Assembly (NCBI GenBank): GCA_038049695.1
Contig: CP142456.1
Span: 73,865,422-73,929,421 of the forward strand
Length of the DNA: 64,000 bases
Source of the DNA: Cinnamomum chago
Taxonomy: Eukaryota > Streptophyta > Magnoliopsida > Laurales > Lauraceae
Direction: 5' to 3'
This document shows positions 12,567-24,384 of the stretch, piece by piece. The translations under genes were made by a program, and so were the position numbers. The notes under the pieces were generated by a model. The model was not told where the DNA came from. It made no database searches and worked only from the letters and a program-made list of their open reading frames with translations. How positions within the stretch are numbered: the stretch's first letter is position 1; each line of letters begins with the position of its first letter.

Positions 12567-13268
12567 ATATTGGGAGTACATTTTTTATGAGCTACTAAAC
12601 AAATTTTTAATAGATAGACCCATCACCCATTGTGGAGTTTCACTCCTTCAATTGAGGATTTTCTTTGGACTGCTTGGCATTTGGGGCTATGCTATACAGA
12701 ACATTTGGAGAATACTAAATTCCAGAATGAGCCTTTCTCTAATCCTCCTCAATCTCAGGTAGACTATATAAAAACATCTACAAAAGGACTCATCCTATTA
12801 TGCCGGTCCTAGAGGTATAAAACAGGTTGTGCTGTGCCATGCCCCGATTGGCAAGGGCTCGTCCCAGCACGACCCACATGCACGAGTTGGGCAATGCCAT
12901 ACTGGCCCATAGGTCTTTTTTCTTTCATTTTTTTACTTAAATGTTAAATATGGATTAGAAAGAGTGTCATTCCAATGCTCCACCTTTAATGTTAACTTGT
13001 AATTCTATTGGGTTGTTAAAAAAAGCTACTTGCCAACAATGCTATACCCATTTAACGGCAATGACATTGATTACCATCTTTTAAAAGATAATTTACATGC
13101 ATTATCCATATGAATTACTATTAATGCCCATAAGTTAATATCCCTATGAATTAATACATTAATTGAAAAAGATAATTCCCATAATCCCATCGTACCCTAT
13201 TCTAATGCCCATAACCTATTGAATAGGCCACCGTGCTGTGCACAAATATATTTATCTATGTATATATC
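12567..13268. other. Intergenic, hAT-type debris suspected
   Basis: No gene is seen. A GC-richer patch at 12806-12910 (ACAGGTTGTGCTGTGCC and CAGCACGACCCAC) resembles the end of plant hAT-type MITEs, but a partner end was not confirmed. Confidence 0.4.
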
Positions 13269-13642
13269 GGGAATAATCAAGTGAGAACACATATTATATG
13301 AGAATTTTTTTTTGTTGGACTCAATTGGGGGCCTCATTTGGGGATAGAAGCATGGGGATGGAAAGATCTATGTGAGACCACCCCAAGTATCAAGTTTGAC
13401 CCCAAATCCATGTCCAAAACCCCTTCATCTGTGGCCCACAAGTTTAATGACTTCATATTAAAATATATATATTCAGCCCTCGATCTAACGGTTCAGTCCA
13501 TTCGGATGTGTGACAATCCTTAGGATTAATGACTATCCAGGGGTTCCCTATTGGTTGCTAGATTTAGATGGGCTACTAGTTGGGCCCCGCAAAAAAGTTC
13601 TCATATGATAGGTAAGAACTAGTTCTCACTTAAATATTTTCC
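13269..13642. mobile_element. MITE with AATCAAGTGAGAAC ends
   Basis: About 374 bp. The left end GGGAATAATCAAGTGAGAAC is mirrored by the right end, whose reverse complement reads GGAAAATATTTAAGTGAGAA. It lies against an AT-rich stretch. The interior carries CAACGGTCC-like and GGCCCAC-like words. The same family forms the tandem array at 34620-35575. Confidence 0.7.
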
Positions 13643-14144
13643 TTTATCTATAAAGAAAACTTTGGATGAGCTCGTGCACAAATAGATATAATGCTCACAA
13701 CCAACTTGAGAATTTCTCAAATATATACAATTCAAATGGGACACACATTTCAAGAAGTCGGATCAAGGGTTAGGATGATCAGATGGATTTGAAATGTGGG
13801 TCACATCCAGATCTTTTTCGCTTTCACCTTTCTAAGAATTGAATTGGCCCTTACAGGACATTGTGTGCGCACCTCGTATCATATGCACTACTTACTGGCA
13901 CAAAAGAACAGATGGTGCAACCCACCCTCACTACTGGCACACTGATTAAGCAGCTTCCTTCCCGAAGGATGCCATTTGCATAATCTTGTCGTTAGAAGAA
14001 TTGATATACAGTCAACTTAGATATCATATGCATAACTCAAGAGGATACCGTCAGAGACAACTAGCATTCATTGCAAATCAAGCAATAAGAAACTTCATTG
14101 TCCCAAATACAAAGGTTGTAAAAAACCTTTTAAAATAACATAAA

Positions 14145-14204
14145 TCATAAGGTAAAGGGCTTTGTATTAACATCAAATCGGCCGCAAGCAGATAATAGGG
14201 GTTC
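14145..14204 (-). pseudogene. Terminal exon of metacaspase pseudogene copy 2
   Basis: A 60-bp exon of 20 codons ending in TGA, aligned with exon 5 of the intact gene (2209-2150). It keeps the tail FDVNTKPF (intact copy: FDVYSKPF) and a TTCCTGCA-type acceptor on its upstream side. The 3' flank to about 13900 is also alike. It is still open, but nothing upstream can splice to it. Confidence 0.88.
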
Positions 14205-14311
14205 CTGCAACAACATGATCAGAAATCAAAGGATCAGTTTACAGATTCTAAATTCTACACCTTCATCACATGCACAAACAATGGCAGGTGGAAACCAGCT
14301 CCTGAGGAGCC

Positions 14312-14878
14312 TGTTAGAAGTAAGCTAGATTCCCTATTTTGTTCACTGCTCAATGCAGTTGATTCACTGCCCAATGCAGCTGCAGGAATTTTAATGTTGC
14401 TCACTGTTTTATGTAGACTGTCTCTTGGCTCTATGTAGCATCATTGTATCTTGGGCATTCTATGTGTCTTTTGGTTTATTCATGTATTTTCATTATTAAG
14501 TTTTTTCTTAGAAAATTGTAAGGGATTAATTATTGTTCAATCCCAATTTAGAAGTGAAGTCTACAAGTAGAGTCTTGTATTCTCTTTTGTAAGATGAAGT
14601 GAGAATGAAATCTTAAGGTTCCATACTTGGTGTATCCAGTAATCTTCTTTTCTGTTGTTAAGATCAAGAGGACAAGTTTCTTCTCTTGAATCTCCATACT
14701 TCGTTTTTATTGAGAGAAAGAAGTTTTAGCAGAGTGATTTATGTTCTCACTGTCACTTCAATATTTCGTTCTGTCAACCTTATTACACAAAACTTAAACC
14801 TGAGTATTTGCTGAAGGTAACCTTAGTATACATAGAATACGAGCTTCAGTTCCAGCAAAGTTGTAGCAGAGCATTCCA
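14312..14878 (+). repeat. Copia 5' LTR
   Basis: Begins TGTTAGAAGTAAGC and ends ATTCCA, 567 bp. Over the shared 440 bp (14438-14877 against 18959-19398) it differs from the 3' LTR at about 15 sites by eye with no indels, so the insertion is neither very recent nor ancient. Confidence 0.85.
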
Positions 14879-14884
14879 TCAAAG

Positions 14885-14897
14885 TGGTATCAGAGCC
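14885..14897 (+). other. Primer binding site for initiator tRNA-Met
   Basis: TGGTATCAGAGCC, six bases after the LTR end, complements the 3' end of plant initiator tRNA-Met, the usual primer of plant Copia elements. Confidence 0.92.
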
Positions 14898-14914
14898 TTG
14901 TTCAAGGAGATTCA

Positions 14915-17900
14915 ATGGCTTCCAACAACATGCTGCAACCAGAACTTCCTTGATTCAGTGGAAAGAACTACAACCAATGAAGTATCCAAATGAAAGTGCT
15001 GTATGGATCTCAAGATCTATGGGATATTGTTGAAACTGGTTTCAAAGAACCAGCAGATGCAAATGCTCTCACCCAACAACAACTCAATGAGTTGAAGGAG
15101 AATCACAAGAAGGACAAGAAAGCGTTGTTCTTCATTTTTCAAGCAGTGGATGAAGCTGTCTTTGAAAGAATCTCCTCAACCACTTCAGTAAAGCAAGCAT
15201 GGGACACACTCCACACATCATATAAAGGAGAAGACAAGGTAAAGATGGTAAGATTACAAAATCTTAGATGTGAATTTGATTCTCTACGGATGAAAGAATT
15301 TGAATCGGTTGATGATTTCTACAACAGAGTCATTTCTCTTGTTAATCAACTAAGAGTAAATGGAGAAAAAATTGAAGATCAACGGGTTGTTGAAAAAATC
15401 CTCCGAAGTGTGACCCGTAAGTTTGAATATGTTGTAGCGGCAACTGAAGAATCAAAAAGACTTGTCTTCATTGTCTATAGAAAGTCTAGTGGGATCACTC
15501 CAATCCCATGAACTTCGCATGAAGCAATTTGATTCTTCTCCTCTAGAGCAGGCATTTCAATCTCAACTCTCTTTTGGGGGAGGTGCTAGAGGAAAAAGAG
15601 GAGGACACGGCCGTGGAAGAGGAAGAAGTAGCCATGGACGTGGCACATATGAGAAAAATGAAAAGGAATATGAATCTCATGGTAACAATGCTCCTACAAG
15701 AGGCAGAGGCAGAGGACGAGGAAGGGGAAGAGGTCATGGCTCTCCCCATTCACATATTCATTGCCACTATTGCAAAAAGTATGGGCATATGCAAGCATAC
15801 TGTAGAAAGAAAATGGCTAATGAAGGACAAAATGAATCAAATTTTATGCATGAAAACGTTCAAGAAAAGGAAGGTGATGAAATTGTCCTATTTGTTTGCA
15901 ATGTCAGCGGAAATGTTTGTGGTGATATTTGGTATCTTGATAGTGGCTGTAGTAACTATATGACCGGCAATAGAGATGTGTTTATTAATCTTGACAATTC
16001 CATTCAATCTGAAGTCAAGATTGGTGATGATAGAAGGCTTCCAGCAAAAGGATGTGGTGATGTCCTCCTTCGAACAAAGAAAGGAGACCAAAAGAGAATC
16101 TCTAATGTCTTATATGTGCCAGGCTTAAATCATAATCTTCTTAGTGTTGGACAGCTTATTCGCAAAGGACATGATGTTCATTTCAAGGGTGATCATTGTA
16201 TAATTAGAGACAAGAACAATTCTCTAATTACAAAGGTACGCATGTCTCCAGATAATATGTTTGGTTTGAACATTCAATATGAATCTTTGCCATGTTTTAG
16301 TGCAATCATCAAAAACAACTCATGGCTATGGCATCTTCGTTTTGGTCACTTAAGTTTCAGTTCATTAACTTTGACGTGTAAAAAGCACATGGTGAGAGGC
16401 ATGCCCAATATAGATCGTCAAGACCAAGTTTGTGAAGGATGTGCACTTGAAAAGCAACATAGAGACTCTTTTCCTATTGGAAAAGCTTGGAGAGCATCAA
16501 GTCCACTTCAATTAGTGCACTCAGATTTGTGTGGGCGTATGAACACAACTTCAAATGGAGGTAATCGCTACTTTCTCTCTTTTATTGATGATTGTAGCAG
16601 AAAAACATGGGTGTATTTCTTGAAAGAAAAATCTGAAGTGTTTGGCCATTTCAAAACTTTCAAGGCCATGGTTGAAAAGCAAAGTGGTTTCCTGTTGAAA
16701 ACTTTGCGTTCCGATCGTGATGGTGAGTTTGTATCAAATGAGTTTGAAGAATTTTTGAAAGAAAATGGGATCAAACATCAACTCACCACTCGCTATACAC
16801 CCCAACAAAATGGGGTTGCAGAAAGAACAAACAGAACAATCATGAATTTGGCAATAAGTATGTTGAAAGCCAAAAGAATGCCTACTTCATTTTGGGCAGA
16901 AGCAGTAGCATGTGCTATCTATCTTCTTAATCGTGCTTCATCAAAAAGCATTCAAGATATGACCCCTCAAGAAGCTTGGAGTGGTCATAAGCCTTGTGTT
17001 AGTCATTTGAGAATATTCGGTAGCATTGCTTATTCACATGTACCGGATGAAAAAAGAAGGAAATTGGATGATAAATCAGAGAAATGCATCTTCGTTGACT
17101 ACAGTGAAAAATCCAAAGCATATAAGTTGTTCAATCCATTGACTAACAAAATCATTGTTAGTAAAGATGTAAAATTTAATGAAGAAGAGTCATGTGAGTG
17201 GAATGAAAATGAGAAGAAACAGAACTCCATCTTGCTTGATGAAGAATTTGAAGAACAAAATGATGAAGTTACAAGCTCTCCATCATCATCAAGGGAGAAT
17301 TCATATCGAAATGATGAGCATGAAGAAGAACCTACACCAAGGAGATCTAGTCGGCCACATCAACCATCAACAAGGTATCCATCTAGTGATTATGTTATGA
17401 TTACTAATGGTGGAATGAGTTTTGCTTTGTTTGTAGATGCTGATCCGGTTACTTTTGAAGAAGCCTCTAAAGATCAAAGGTGGAATAAAGCTACGGATCA
17501 AGAAATTGAAGCTATTGAAAGAAATGATACTTGGGAGTTGGTAGAACTTCCAAAAGGCAAGAAAACAATTGGAGTAAAATGGGTGTACAAGACCAAGTTA
17601 AATGCAAGAGGTGAAGTTGAAGAATGCAAAGTTCGCTTAGTAGCCAAGGGCTATAAGCAAAAGCAAGGAGTTGACTATGATGAAGTATTTGCTCCCGTTG
17701 CACGTCTAGACACCATTCGTTTGGTGTTGGCTCTTGCGGCTCAAAATCAATGGAAAGTCTTCCAAATGGACGTGAAATCAGCATTTTTGAATGGCACTCT
17801 AGAAGAAAAAGTGTATGTTGATCAACCTCCCGGTTACGAGAAGAAGCATGAAGAGATGAAGTTATGCAGGTTGAAGAAGGCTTTGTACGGTTTAAAGCAA

Positions 17901-19020
17901 GCACCAAGGGCATGGTACAAAAAGATTGATGCATATTTTGAAGAAAGTGGTTTTCACAAGTCACCTTATGAGCACACTCTATGTCAAGAAAAGTCCGCAA
18001 GGTGAGATTCTCATTGCTTGCTTATATGTGGATGACTTGATTTTTACCGGGAGTAGTATTGAAATGTTTGAAGAATTCAAAATGGCCATGATGCATAAAT
18101 TTGAGATGATAGATATGGGTTTACTTCATTTCTTTCTTGGCATTGAAGTAAATCAAAATGATGATGGAATTTTCATTTCTCAAAAGAAATATGCTAAAGA
18201 ATTGTTGAAAAGGTTTAAGATGGAAGATACAAAACCTCTTAGCACTCCTATGGAAGTTGGCTTGAAATTAAGTAAATTTGATGGAAAGAAATTGGTGGAT
18301 CCAACTCTTTATCGAAGTCTTGTTGGAGGTTTAATGTACTTAACAACAACAAGACCGGATCTCACATATGCGGTAAGTATGCTTAGTCGCTTCATGGAAT
18401 CTCCAAGAGACGTTCATTGGGAAGTTGGAAAAAGAATTTTAAGATATGTGAAAGGAAGCCAAAGTCATGGCCTCCACTATTACAAAACTGAAAATCCAAG
18501 TTTGGTTGGTTTTTGCGATAGTGATTAGGCTGGAAGTGTTGATGATTGTAAGAGTACTTCAGGGTATGGTTTCAATATTGGTTCTAGTGCAGTTTCATGG
18601 CCTTCAAAGAAGCAATCTGTTGTAGCCCTCTCAACAGCTGAAGCAGAATATATTGCTCTTGCTGCCACCGGTTGTCAAGCTAGGTGGTTAAGGTGGATTT
18701 TGGAGGAGTTAAATCATGAGCAAGAAGGTGTTATAAAACTGTTTTGTGATAATAAATCAGTCATATCTCTGTCAAAGAATCCAATGTTTCATGGCAAAAG
18801 CAAGCACATAAAGATCAAGTATCATTTCATTCGAGAATTGGTGAAGAATAAAAAAGTTGAAGTTAGCTATTGTAAATCTCAAGACCAAGTGACAGATTTG
18901 TTCACCAAGCCTTTGAAGAAGGATTTGTTCATCAAAATGAAGACCTTACTTGGAGTAAGCATCATTCTATCTTGGGCATTCTATGTATCTTTTGGTTTAT
19001 TCATGTATTTTCATTATTAA
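14915..19020 (+). pseudogene. Copia gag-pol polyprotein, disrupted
   Basis: Reading starts at ATG 14915, which begins MASNNMLQPELP. It is broken by TGA at 14951 and TGA at 14978, where a Trp codon is expected. A one-base frameshift near 15460, another near 18000 and a TAG at 18526 (Trp expected) follow. Domains in order: gag, an Arg-Gly-rich stretch and CCHC zinc knuckle (about 15762-15803), protease with LDSGC (about 15936), GAG-pre-integrase HHCC, integrase with D, D, E in HSDLCG, LRSDRDGEF and NGVAERTNR, reverse transcriptase with YVDD (18024-18035), and RNase H with STAEAEY. The last frame ends at 19020 inside the truncated LTR. It cannot make a full product without repair. Confidence 0.92.
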
Positions 19021-19398
19021 GTTTTTGCTTAGAAAATTGTAAGGGATTAATTATTGTTCAATCCCACTTTAGAAGTGAAGTCTACAAGTAGAGTCTTGTA
19101 TTCTCTTTTGTAAGATGAAGTGAGAATGAATTCTTAAGGTTCCATACTTGGTGTATCCAGTAATCTTCTTTTCTGTTGTTAAGATCAAGAGGACAAGTTT
19201 CTTCTCTTGAATCTCCATACTTCGTTTTTATTGAGAGAAAGAAGTTTTAGCAGAGTGATTTATGTTCTTACTGTGACTTTAGTATCTCGTTCTGTCAACC
19301 TTAGTACACAGAACCTAAACCTGAGTATTTGCTGAAGGTAACCTTAGTATACACAGAATACGAGCTTCAGTTCCAACAAAGTTGTAGCAGAGCATTCC
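18959..19398 (+). repeat. Copia 3' LTR, 5'-truncated
   Basis: Matches 14438-14877 of the 5' LTR end to end. The first 126 bp, including the TG start, are missing. The junction lies directly after the RNase H coding end at GGAGTAAGC. The last base before the flank is C, where the other LTR has CA. Confidence 0.85.
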
Positions 19399-19445
19399 TG
19401 CACTTCACCCATCATATTGAAAATACAAGTAGAATAATTCAAAAT

Positions 19446-19910
19446 GATTACAGATAAAACCATTCAAGGAAGTATCAGTTACAGTTGGAGTCTATGTACT
19501 CTAATCAGGTCTGGACGCTTGTGGACTTGCCTACCAATATTAAACATATTGGGTGCAAGTGAGTCTATAAGAGAAAGAGATGATCAGATGGAAGAGTTGA
19601 GACCTTTAAGTTCAGGCTTGTTGCGAAAGGATATATTCAGAAAGAAGATATCAATTATGAGGAAACCTTCTCGCCGGTAGCCATACTCAAGTCCATCCGG
19701 ATACTCTTATCCAAAGCGGCTCCTCTCGATTACGAGATTTGGCAAATGGATGTCAAGACAGCGTTTCTTAACAACCATCTTGACGAAGACATCTATATGA
19801 TGCAACCAGACGGTTTTATAGCTAAACAACCAAGAGCAAAGAGTTTGCAAGATGTAGAAGTCCATTTATGGACTGAAACAGGCATCCCAAACCTAGAACA
19901 TTTGTTTTGA
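19446..19910 (+). pseudogene. Relic of a second Copia reverse transcriptase
   Basis: Broken frames encode reverse-transcriptase pieces in order: VWTLVDLPTNIKHIGC, then a KWVYKRK block, FSPVAILKSIR, WQMDVKTAFLN, and finally KSIYGLKQAS near 19860. These match the N-terminal Copia RT domain, but the sequence differs from the adjacent complete element. Several frameshifts and a stop separate the parts. It is older than the neighbouring element. Confidence 0.8.
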
Positions 19911-20039
19911 CTAAAGATCTTCAAAACAAAAATAATGCTCAATGCATCCATGTTCCTGGAATGAAAGATCTATGTGATTTATGATTGACTTAGTGCTTGA
20001 CTCATGATCATAGCAGTAAAGGAATCATAGTGCGCATCA

Positions 20040-20620
20040 AAGCTTCTGTCATCGAGGTACAAATTGAAGGTCAAAGTATCATTTACATGAACATCTTAAT
20101 ATACATTAAAGATGGGTATAGCATGAATATCTTCTTGATAATCTTCATCGTTCAATTTCTCATTGACATCACAAGATGATTTTCCATTTTGATACCGCTT
20201 ATAAATGGAAAGATCATATTCATCATCCGGATAAATATCGAAAATTGGGGGCTTTGACCAATGAACATAATTTTCGATAAGTTATAATGTCCAATATGAA
20301 TTGTCTTCATGTATTCCTTTAACCAAGAAGAATGTATGATGTTCCATTGGTTACGCTTAGGAAATAGTAGTAGATTGTTTTAATAGCTCACCTATTGAGT
20401 CATCGGTTTCTTGAATGTCATTGCACACTACTAATTTGTAGAATTCCTCAGTAACGTCGGACCCATCACTAGAATAACTAAGGCTTTGTCCATACTCACT
20501 ACGAGCCTCTTGATGATCAAGTTGTATGGTTAATTGTTCGACTTGTCTCTGAAGTGCTTATAGTTCTTCGTCTCTCGCACCTCCCATTGTTAGTTTTATG
20601 GTCTCAATACCAGTATATGA
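20040..20620 (-). pseudogene. Possible Gypsy gag/spacer relic
   Basis: On the minus strand near 20600 the frame reads RDEEL, a stop, then ALQRQVEQLTIQL, resembling the coiled N-terminal start of plant Gypsy gag proteins. Further down, 20285-20060 encodes ENYVHWSKPPIFDIYPDDEY and a run of acidic residues before a stop, like the acidic spacer between gag and protease. No protease or RT follows. Assignment rests on these short matches. Confidence 0.4.
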
Positions 20621-22330
20621 TGTAATAAATTGATTAATTTCTTTATTTATCATCATACATCATGCTTTCCTTTCATGAGATGATTGATGTTTTAATTGCT
20701 TAATGCACATTACCAATACATATGACATGATGGTTCATGTGATGAACCGGAGTCCACATGTATACTAGATGTAATACATGTGTATGGATGAGATCCACAT
20801 ACAGGAGGCATGTATTGCAAATCTTATACTTAAATATCTTCACAACTAGTGATGAGATTTGGCATCTCATCTGACAATGTTACAGCACTTTGATCACTAT
20901 GAGATAGTGTGATTTGTCTCGATCATCAGAATGTAAGATTCTGGATCATAGTGCTGGTACATTGGATGTATTGAAGGAACATGAGAAGCACCTTATGAAC
21001 ACAGTCTTTATTTTAAGGCCTGCTCTCATAATTCCCTAGCAATAGGCTCTCAATCCTGAGACATTAATGAACTCAAGTTTCTATCTATTCATTTGCTTTA
21101 AGTCACCAATGAGTGAGGCCAATTGTAGGTCAACACCTCGGTGATTTGGGTACGTGGTAGTAGAGCTGTGGGAAGATTCAATGATCCAGATGGAATCTAT
21201 CTTTAATATCTCCTTGTGATAATTAATAGATTTATCATTGGTAAGTGCGCACCCATTCCAATTAAGAGTTAATTGGATTGGTACCAAATGATCATTATAA
21301 TTAATTGGGGCTCAAGGATAATAAGATATGAATCTAATTTGGTGGACAAGTCCAATTGATCCATAGATATAGATGGAGGGGCCTACTTGTGGTAATCGGG
21401 AAGTTTAGGGTCTTCATTGTAATTTATTCCTAAGACTAGAGTTCAATTGCATTTATATAGTGGAGTTATTTGCAATTAACTGTGGGCCCGGATCGCACAT
21501 GAGATGTGGGGTCGCATGTCCTAGTTGGAGTCAGCTTTCTAAGGAATCCCTAGTGGTCCCCACGCTAGCCCAAGTTATTAGAAAGATACTAATTATAGTA
21601 GAACTCTAAAAGGAAATAGAAAGTTACTATTTCTATTTAAAGTGAGACTTCTAATAGTGGTAATAGTAAGTTACTAATTATTAATGGAAGTGAGACTTCT
21701 ATTTTAATTAGAAAAGAGAAATTTACTAATTATAATGGAAGTGAGACTTCTATTTAAATTAGAAAGAAGAGAGTTACTAATTGTTAGAGAAGTAAGACTT
21801 CTATTTCAATTAGTTAACAAAGAGGAGGTGGCTTGAGGGCTGTATAAAGAGGAATTAACCCCTCTTGGACGTCCTCTATGCTATTCCATCTAGGGATTCA
21901 TGCCCGGCCCTTTATTTGAGTGCAAGTGTTGCATCTCTTCATCCCTTCCCTCTTTTAGTTCTCTTCTAATTTCCTTAAGAGCTTTCTCTTGGAGATCCCA
22001 CCCATCTTTTTGAGGAAAGAGAATCTGATACGAGTCCTAGCGTAGAAGATCAAAAGGTCTTGGAGATTCTGATTTGATAAGTGAAAGAGTTTCATCATCA
22101 AAGAAAGACACAACTTCTCCATTAGAGCACTACTAAGTTCCAAAGGTATAATCTACTTCCTTGTATCTTGTAGATTTCGTGGTTACATGTTTAAGTGTTG
22201 TTTCTATCTTCTAGATAGGTTGTATTGCCGTACATGATTTATGAGTTTGAGGGATTGCCCTGGATTGAGTTTTATAGCCTTCTAAATAGTTGATCCCTGC
22301 ATCAAGTGGGTCAAAAGTTTTTGAAACGTA
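20621..22330. other. Probable decayed LTR or retroelement leader, no gene
   Basis: Non-coding, with stretches typical of retroelement LTRs or leaders: alternating AT-rich and GGGCCC-containing parts and an imperfect tandem repeat (21560-21835). Paired LTR ends could not be fixed. I see no gene. Confidence 0.4.
21560..21835. repeat. Imperfect 55-65-bp tandem repeat, about four units
   Basis: Units read AGTTACTA, AT-rich DNA, then GTGAGACTTCTATTT and return four times with drift (GTGAGACTTCTA at about 21642, 21691, 21744; GTAAGACTTCTA at about 21791). They lie in the LTR-like stretch upstream of the MITE pair. Confidence 0.75.
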
Positions 22331-22628
22331 TCTGAAAGGCCCACCTACTTCGAACACCCATCATACGACTGCCATGTCCGCCTCGACCTCTTCTTGCCTC
22401 CATGAAGGAAGATGGTAGATGGGAAAATTAATGCAAGTAAGTAACACAAGTTTTGATACCAAATGATGAGGGAAAATTAAGATGGAGACAACAAGAAAAA
22501 ATGACGAACACAATAAGAAATAAAATAGAGGAGCCAAGCTCTCCACTAATTGTCCTTAATCCAAATGAAACAAAAATAATCTGCCCCAACCATAGGACTC
22601 TTACAAGTTTTATATATATATATATATA

Positions 22629-23004
22629 TAGGGTCAGCTCTCCTAAGCTCAAGCTTAGGTTATGGTAAGCTCAAGTGTGTGGTGGGGCCCACCTGGGGAC
22701 CCACATGGGGGTGGGGGTGGGGGGATTTCAAGGACTCTTTAAGATCTTCCTCTCTACAAAAAATTAGCTCCAACCGTACTTTCTATCATCTCCATATGGG
22801 CCCAAAAGTTTAATGGTCAATAGTTCATTCAGATCGATACATAGTCGATCCAATGGTCCAGTAAATTCGGATTTGATCGAAAGTTGGTAGACAAGTGCAA
22901 TTTAGAGGGGTCATGTGTTTGGTTCATTTGGATGGACCAAACGTGGGCCCCACATGCATGAGCTTACAATATTTTATCCTAAACTTGAGCTTAGGAAAGC
23001 CTTG

Positions 23005-23012
<8 letters not shown>
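22629..23012. mobile_element. MITE with CCTAAGCTCAAG ends in a TA microsatellite
   Basis: Left end GGGTCAGCTCTCCTAAGCTC and right end, whose reverse complement is AGAGCAAGGCTTTCCTAAGCTC, form TIRs of 50 bp or more, continuing to a shared GTGGGGCCCA. It is flanked on both sides by TA repeats (22609-22630 and 23007-23050), which hides any target duplication. Confidence 0.75.
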
Positions 23013-23050
<38 letters not shown>

Positions 23051-23052
<2 letters not shown>

Positions 23053-23233
23053 GGGACATTCATGTACATCCATCCCTCACCATAGGGTGAGGGAACTTTC
23101 CTTTTTTGCACATACATATTCCTTTTATGCATATGACAAAATAGTACTTTTCCTCTTTTTGCACATGAAAATTTTCAATTATGTAAGTGTCCCTCACCCT
23201 ATGGTGAGAGATGGATGCACATGAATATTCTCC
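23051..23233. mobile_element. Short MITE with CATCCATCCCTCACC ends
   Basis: 183 bp. Left GGGGGACATTCATGTACATC and the reverse complement of the right end, GGAGAATATTCATGTGCATC, are alike, and both continue into CTCACCATAGGGTGAGGGA. It sits in the same TA microsatellite as the previous MITE. A longer relative is at 56418-56795. Confidence 0.75.
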
Positions 23234-23841
23234 TATATATATGTATATATATATATATATATAACATTCTTCTGTCATGAATACATGCTTAATCTCCAAA
23301 GATAACCGCAATCAAAACCACAACTTAGTAGGCAATCAACTAACAATCCCCAAATAAAACATAACTTACTAAAAATAATGCCAATTGACATGGCCTATTT
23401 CTTCCTACATCAATATTGTTTCAAACGGAGCCCTGTAATGGTGCATGAAGAGGTCCAGTTTTCAGATATCTTGCTTCAAGACTCCCTGAAGCATTCCAAA
23501 CTTTCATGTATGCCTGCTTTGCAGAAGCATATCTTCAGTAAGACAAAATGAGATGCCACACTATGGACGAAAAATAGAAATTTTAACATGGCATGATAGT
23601 GTTTGTGACAAGCGGGAATACGACTGTAAGGTGCTCATTGTTGCAACTATTCTGCCAAGACCCAGATAGAGAAACCCATTAGACAAGAGCCAAGACAAAT
23701 GAGAGCTACCCCTAAGTTGATGATATTTCCAAGTCCAACTGAGAACATGAAAGCCAGTAGAAGCGTTATCTTTTGATGCAAACAAACTATATAACGAGGC
23801 TGTCATCTTGTCTTAAAAGCCAAGGGTAATGAATTGCTGAC

Positions 23842-24175
23842 CTGTTCTTTCTATAGAGAAATGGTAAATCCAGCGCACTTTTTCTGTGGTAAGAATCTAT
23901 AATTGCATTAAACTTAACCCAGCAAGGAAGATGCCCAACAATGGCTCTATTGATTTCATCATAAAAAATCATACCCTATGTTTCAAAATCCATTAGGCAA
24001 AGGGTTTCATTATATCCATCATCAACTTCCCTCAGTCTATAATTCCGCAGTTGCAAACCATGGCCAGAGTAGTGAAACACTAAAGAATCTCCTGGTTGAC
24101 AGCCTTGACCGAGCCACTTCAAAGCCCACAGCAGGTTATCCTTTGTGGGAGTCTTAAATGGATCGGTCTCTTCTT
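23842..24175 (-). pseudogene. Exon 2 of metacaspase pseudogene copy 2
   Basis: Aligns over its full length with exon 2 of the intact gene (334 against 331 bp, one extra codon). YSGHG with the catalytic His is kept. The Cys motif DACHSG has become DSYHRK, so the nucleophile is lost. TAG at 23978-23976 interrupts it after the DFET motif, and the intron acceptor reads GCAA instead of GCAG. The donor at its 3' end (AG|GTCAGC) is the same as in the intact copy. Confidence 0.92.
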
Positions 24176-24384
24176 TTGCAAAGAAAATTTCAGAAAAAAG
24201 GACATGCCGATTAGAAGTGGGTAGGGATAGACCAAACAAAATGAAAAAGAAAAATCCAAAATAAAATCGGAAGTCTTATTCCAATTACTAGATCAGAGAA
24301 GACATCAACTTCATTGATCATACAACACAAACGAACTAGCTTAATCCCAAATACTAATCCAAATATAATGCCCCTAACTAAAAA

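Larger units (their letters stand above)
14312..19398 (+). mobile_element. Copia LTR retrotransposon (Tork/TNT1-like), damaged
   Basis: Order: 5' LTR, initiator-Met primer site, gag, protease, integrase, reverse transcriptase, RNase H, 3' LTR. Integrase before reverse transcriptase is the Copia arrangement, and the motifs resemble the TNT1-94 group. The 3' LTR lacks the first 126 bp of the 5' LTR and the polypurine tract is not visible, so the pol frame runs into the LTR. The 5-bp flanks (GAGCC on the left, TGCAC on the right) do not match, which suggests deletion or recombination after insertion. It lies between exon 5 and the rest of metacaspase pseudogene copy 2. Confidence 0.92.

Noticed and set aside
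15574-15963. 129-codon plus-strand frame in the Copia gag region
   Set aside because: Out-of-frame shadow over the Arg-Gly-rich part of the pol frame; the zinc knuckle and protease lie in the other frame.
17512-18000. 162-codon minus-strand frame
   Set aside because: Antisense of the Copia reverse transcriptase coding region, with no protein motif of its own.
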